NCBI GenBank assembly: GCA_035296965.1
Contig: DATGZX010000008.1
Span: forward strand, 1-24,219
Reading direction: 5' to 3'
DNA: 24,219 bases
Origin: DATGZX01 sp035296965
Lineage (GTDB): Bacteria > Planctomycetota > Planctomycetia > Gemmatales > Gemmataceae
The position numbers were made by a program, and so were the translations under genes. This document shows, in pieces, positions 23,671-24,219 of the stretch; positions within the stretch are counted from its first letter, which is position 1; each line of letters starts with the position of its first letter. Below the pieces are notes generated by a model, which saw only the letters and a list, made by a program, of their open reading frames with translations, was not told the DNA's origin and searched no databases.

Positions 23671-23727
23671 GGAAAAAGAACCCCTGGCCGCTGACACTTG
23701 CTGGTGATGTCCGAACCTCTCGCCAAT

Positions 23728-23949
23728 TTAGTCCATACTCCGCAAAGTTCCTCGCCTCATCACCTTGTCATCAAGCTCGGTGAGCTTGCGGAAGTCATTG
23801 GGGCGCGCCAGAATCCTCCGCTTCATCCGGTCGGGGATACGCTTTGTCAAAAAAAGAAGCTCGTCGACATCGGCCTCAAGTAGCTTGGCGAGTCTGTAGA
23901 TCAGGGCGTTGCTTTGATCGGTGCAGAGCGCTGCGCAATGAGAACTATT
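23728..23949 (-). pseudogene. C-terminal remnant of an XRE-type regulator
   Basis: A 73-codon minus-strand frame, open from just after a TAG (23952-23950) to TAA (23730-23728). It reads ALIYRLAKLLEADVDELLFL then KRIPDRMKRRILARPNDF, the last helix of an XRE helix-turn-helix plus the tail found in regulators of this type (…RLAEVLGADPDELL…P…LRRPEAF). No start codon or N-terminal HTH helices could be found in the three minus frames just upstream, so it looks truncated or decayed. It ends 57 bases before the kinase start and may once have been its operon regulator. A TGATAGAAT extended -10 look-alike overlaps its upstream end. Confidence 0.5.
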
Positions 23950-24219
23950 CTATCATCAGTGAAGCCGCCGGCCCTGCCAGTTTGAACCTTTCACGCTTCG
24001 GTCGAGACCACCTCCGCGCGTAACTCAGTTATGCCAATCTTCTCCGGTCCCATCGACCGACGTATCCATCCGGCACCAAAAACCGCATCGACACGCGTCA
24101 TTTCGAGGAGGAGTGCTCAATGCCCAGCTAATCGAGTTCGCCTGCACCATCAGCGCGGCGAAGGCGGTGCCAGAATGGACAGATACGCTTCCCAGGGTCC
24201 GACTTCTTTCCGGTGTTGG
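23950..24219. other. 270-bp right edge without a supported gene
   Basis: Short frames exist on both strands. On the plus strand, a frame through the GAGGAGGAGTGCTCA region (24105-24119) ends at TAA 24129-24131; GTG at 24113 opens another that runs off the window. On the minus strand, ATG near 24101 gives about 36 codons. None can be assigned. Confidence 0.35.

Overview
The window looks like chromosomal DNA of a planctomycete, probably of the Pirellulales/Gemmatales kind. Four things point there: a very large Ser/Thr kinase fused to a STAND-type NTPase and a sulfatase-modifying-factor (SUMF1) domain; a DUF1580 protein; a tyrosine recombinase of a type common in planctomycetes; and two interspersed palindromes of the kind scattered through these genomes. 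Assignment is by pattern recognition only; no database was searched.

Left flank (1-7500), ordinary chromosome: the 3' end of an unrecognised gene (1-92), a GT39-like membrane glycosyltransferase (628-2112), ribosomal protein S1 with six S1 domains (2316-4109), a primary-like sigma-70 factor (4690-5526), a TPR protein with a probable membrane or lipid anchor (5797-6600), a perfect 14-bp intrinsic terminator (6640-6678), and a secreted BON-domain protein on the minus strand (6700-7503).

Middle (7853-18580), an integrated element: tRNA-Arg(ACG) with a near-consensus promoter is followed at its 3' end by a run of plus-strand genes. In order these are a tyrosine integrase broken by one in-frame amber codon, a possible micro-ORF, an unknown protein with an OmpR-like winged helix at its C-terminus, a DUF1580 protein (possible excisionase or regulator), an AEP/PrimPol-type primase, a DUF927-type helicase, a protein with a TubC_N-like start, a ParB-like/DNA-methyltransferase fusion, and small and large terminase subunits. 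Several genes overlap or abut, as in an operon. No portal, capsid, tail, lysis or repressor gene is visible. The layout (integration, self-replication, methylation, packaging motor, no virion genes) suits a phage-satellite-like element or a trimmed prophage. The helicase gene carries an exact 18-bp double-iteron (two tandem copies of GGTCGGGTT) three times, once inverted. Each copy is read in a different codon register, so the conservation is at DNA level; it is a candidate replication origin.

Right flank (18581-24219): a roughly 330-bp gap with an inverted repeat, then a 1587-residue kinase-STAND-TM-helical repeat-SUMF1 protein on the minus strand, preceded by the C-terminal remnant of an XRE-type regulator. 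The SUMF1 domain lacks the catalytic cysteine pair and probably acts as a binding module. The last 270 bases show no convincing gene.
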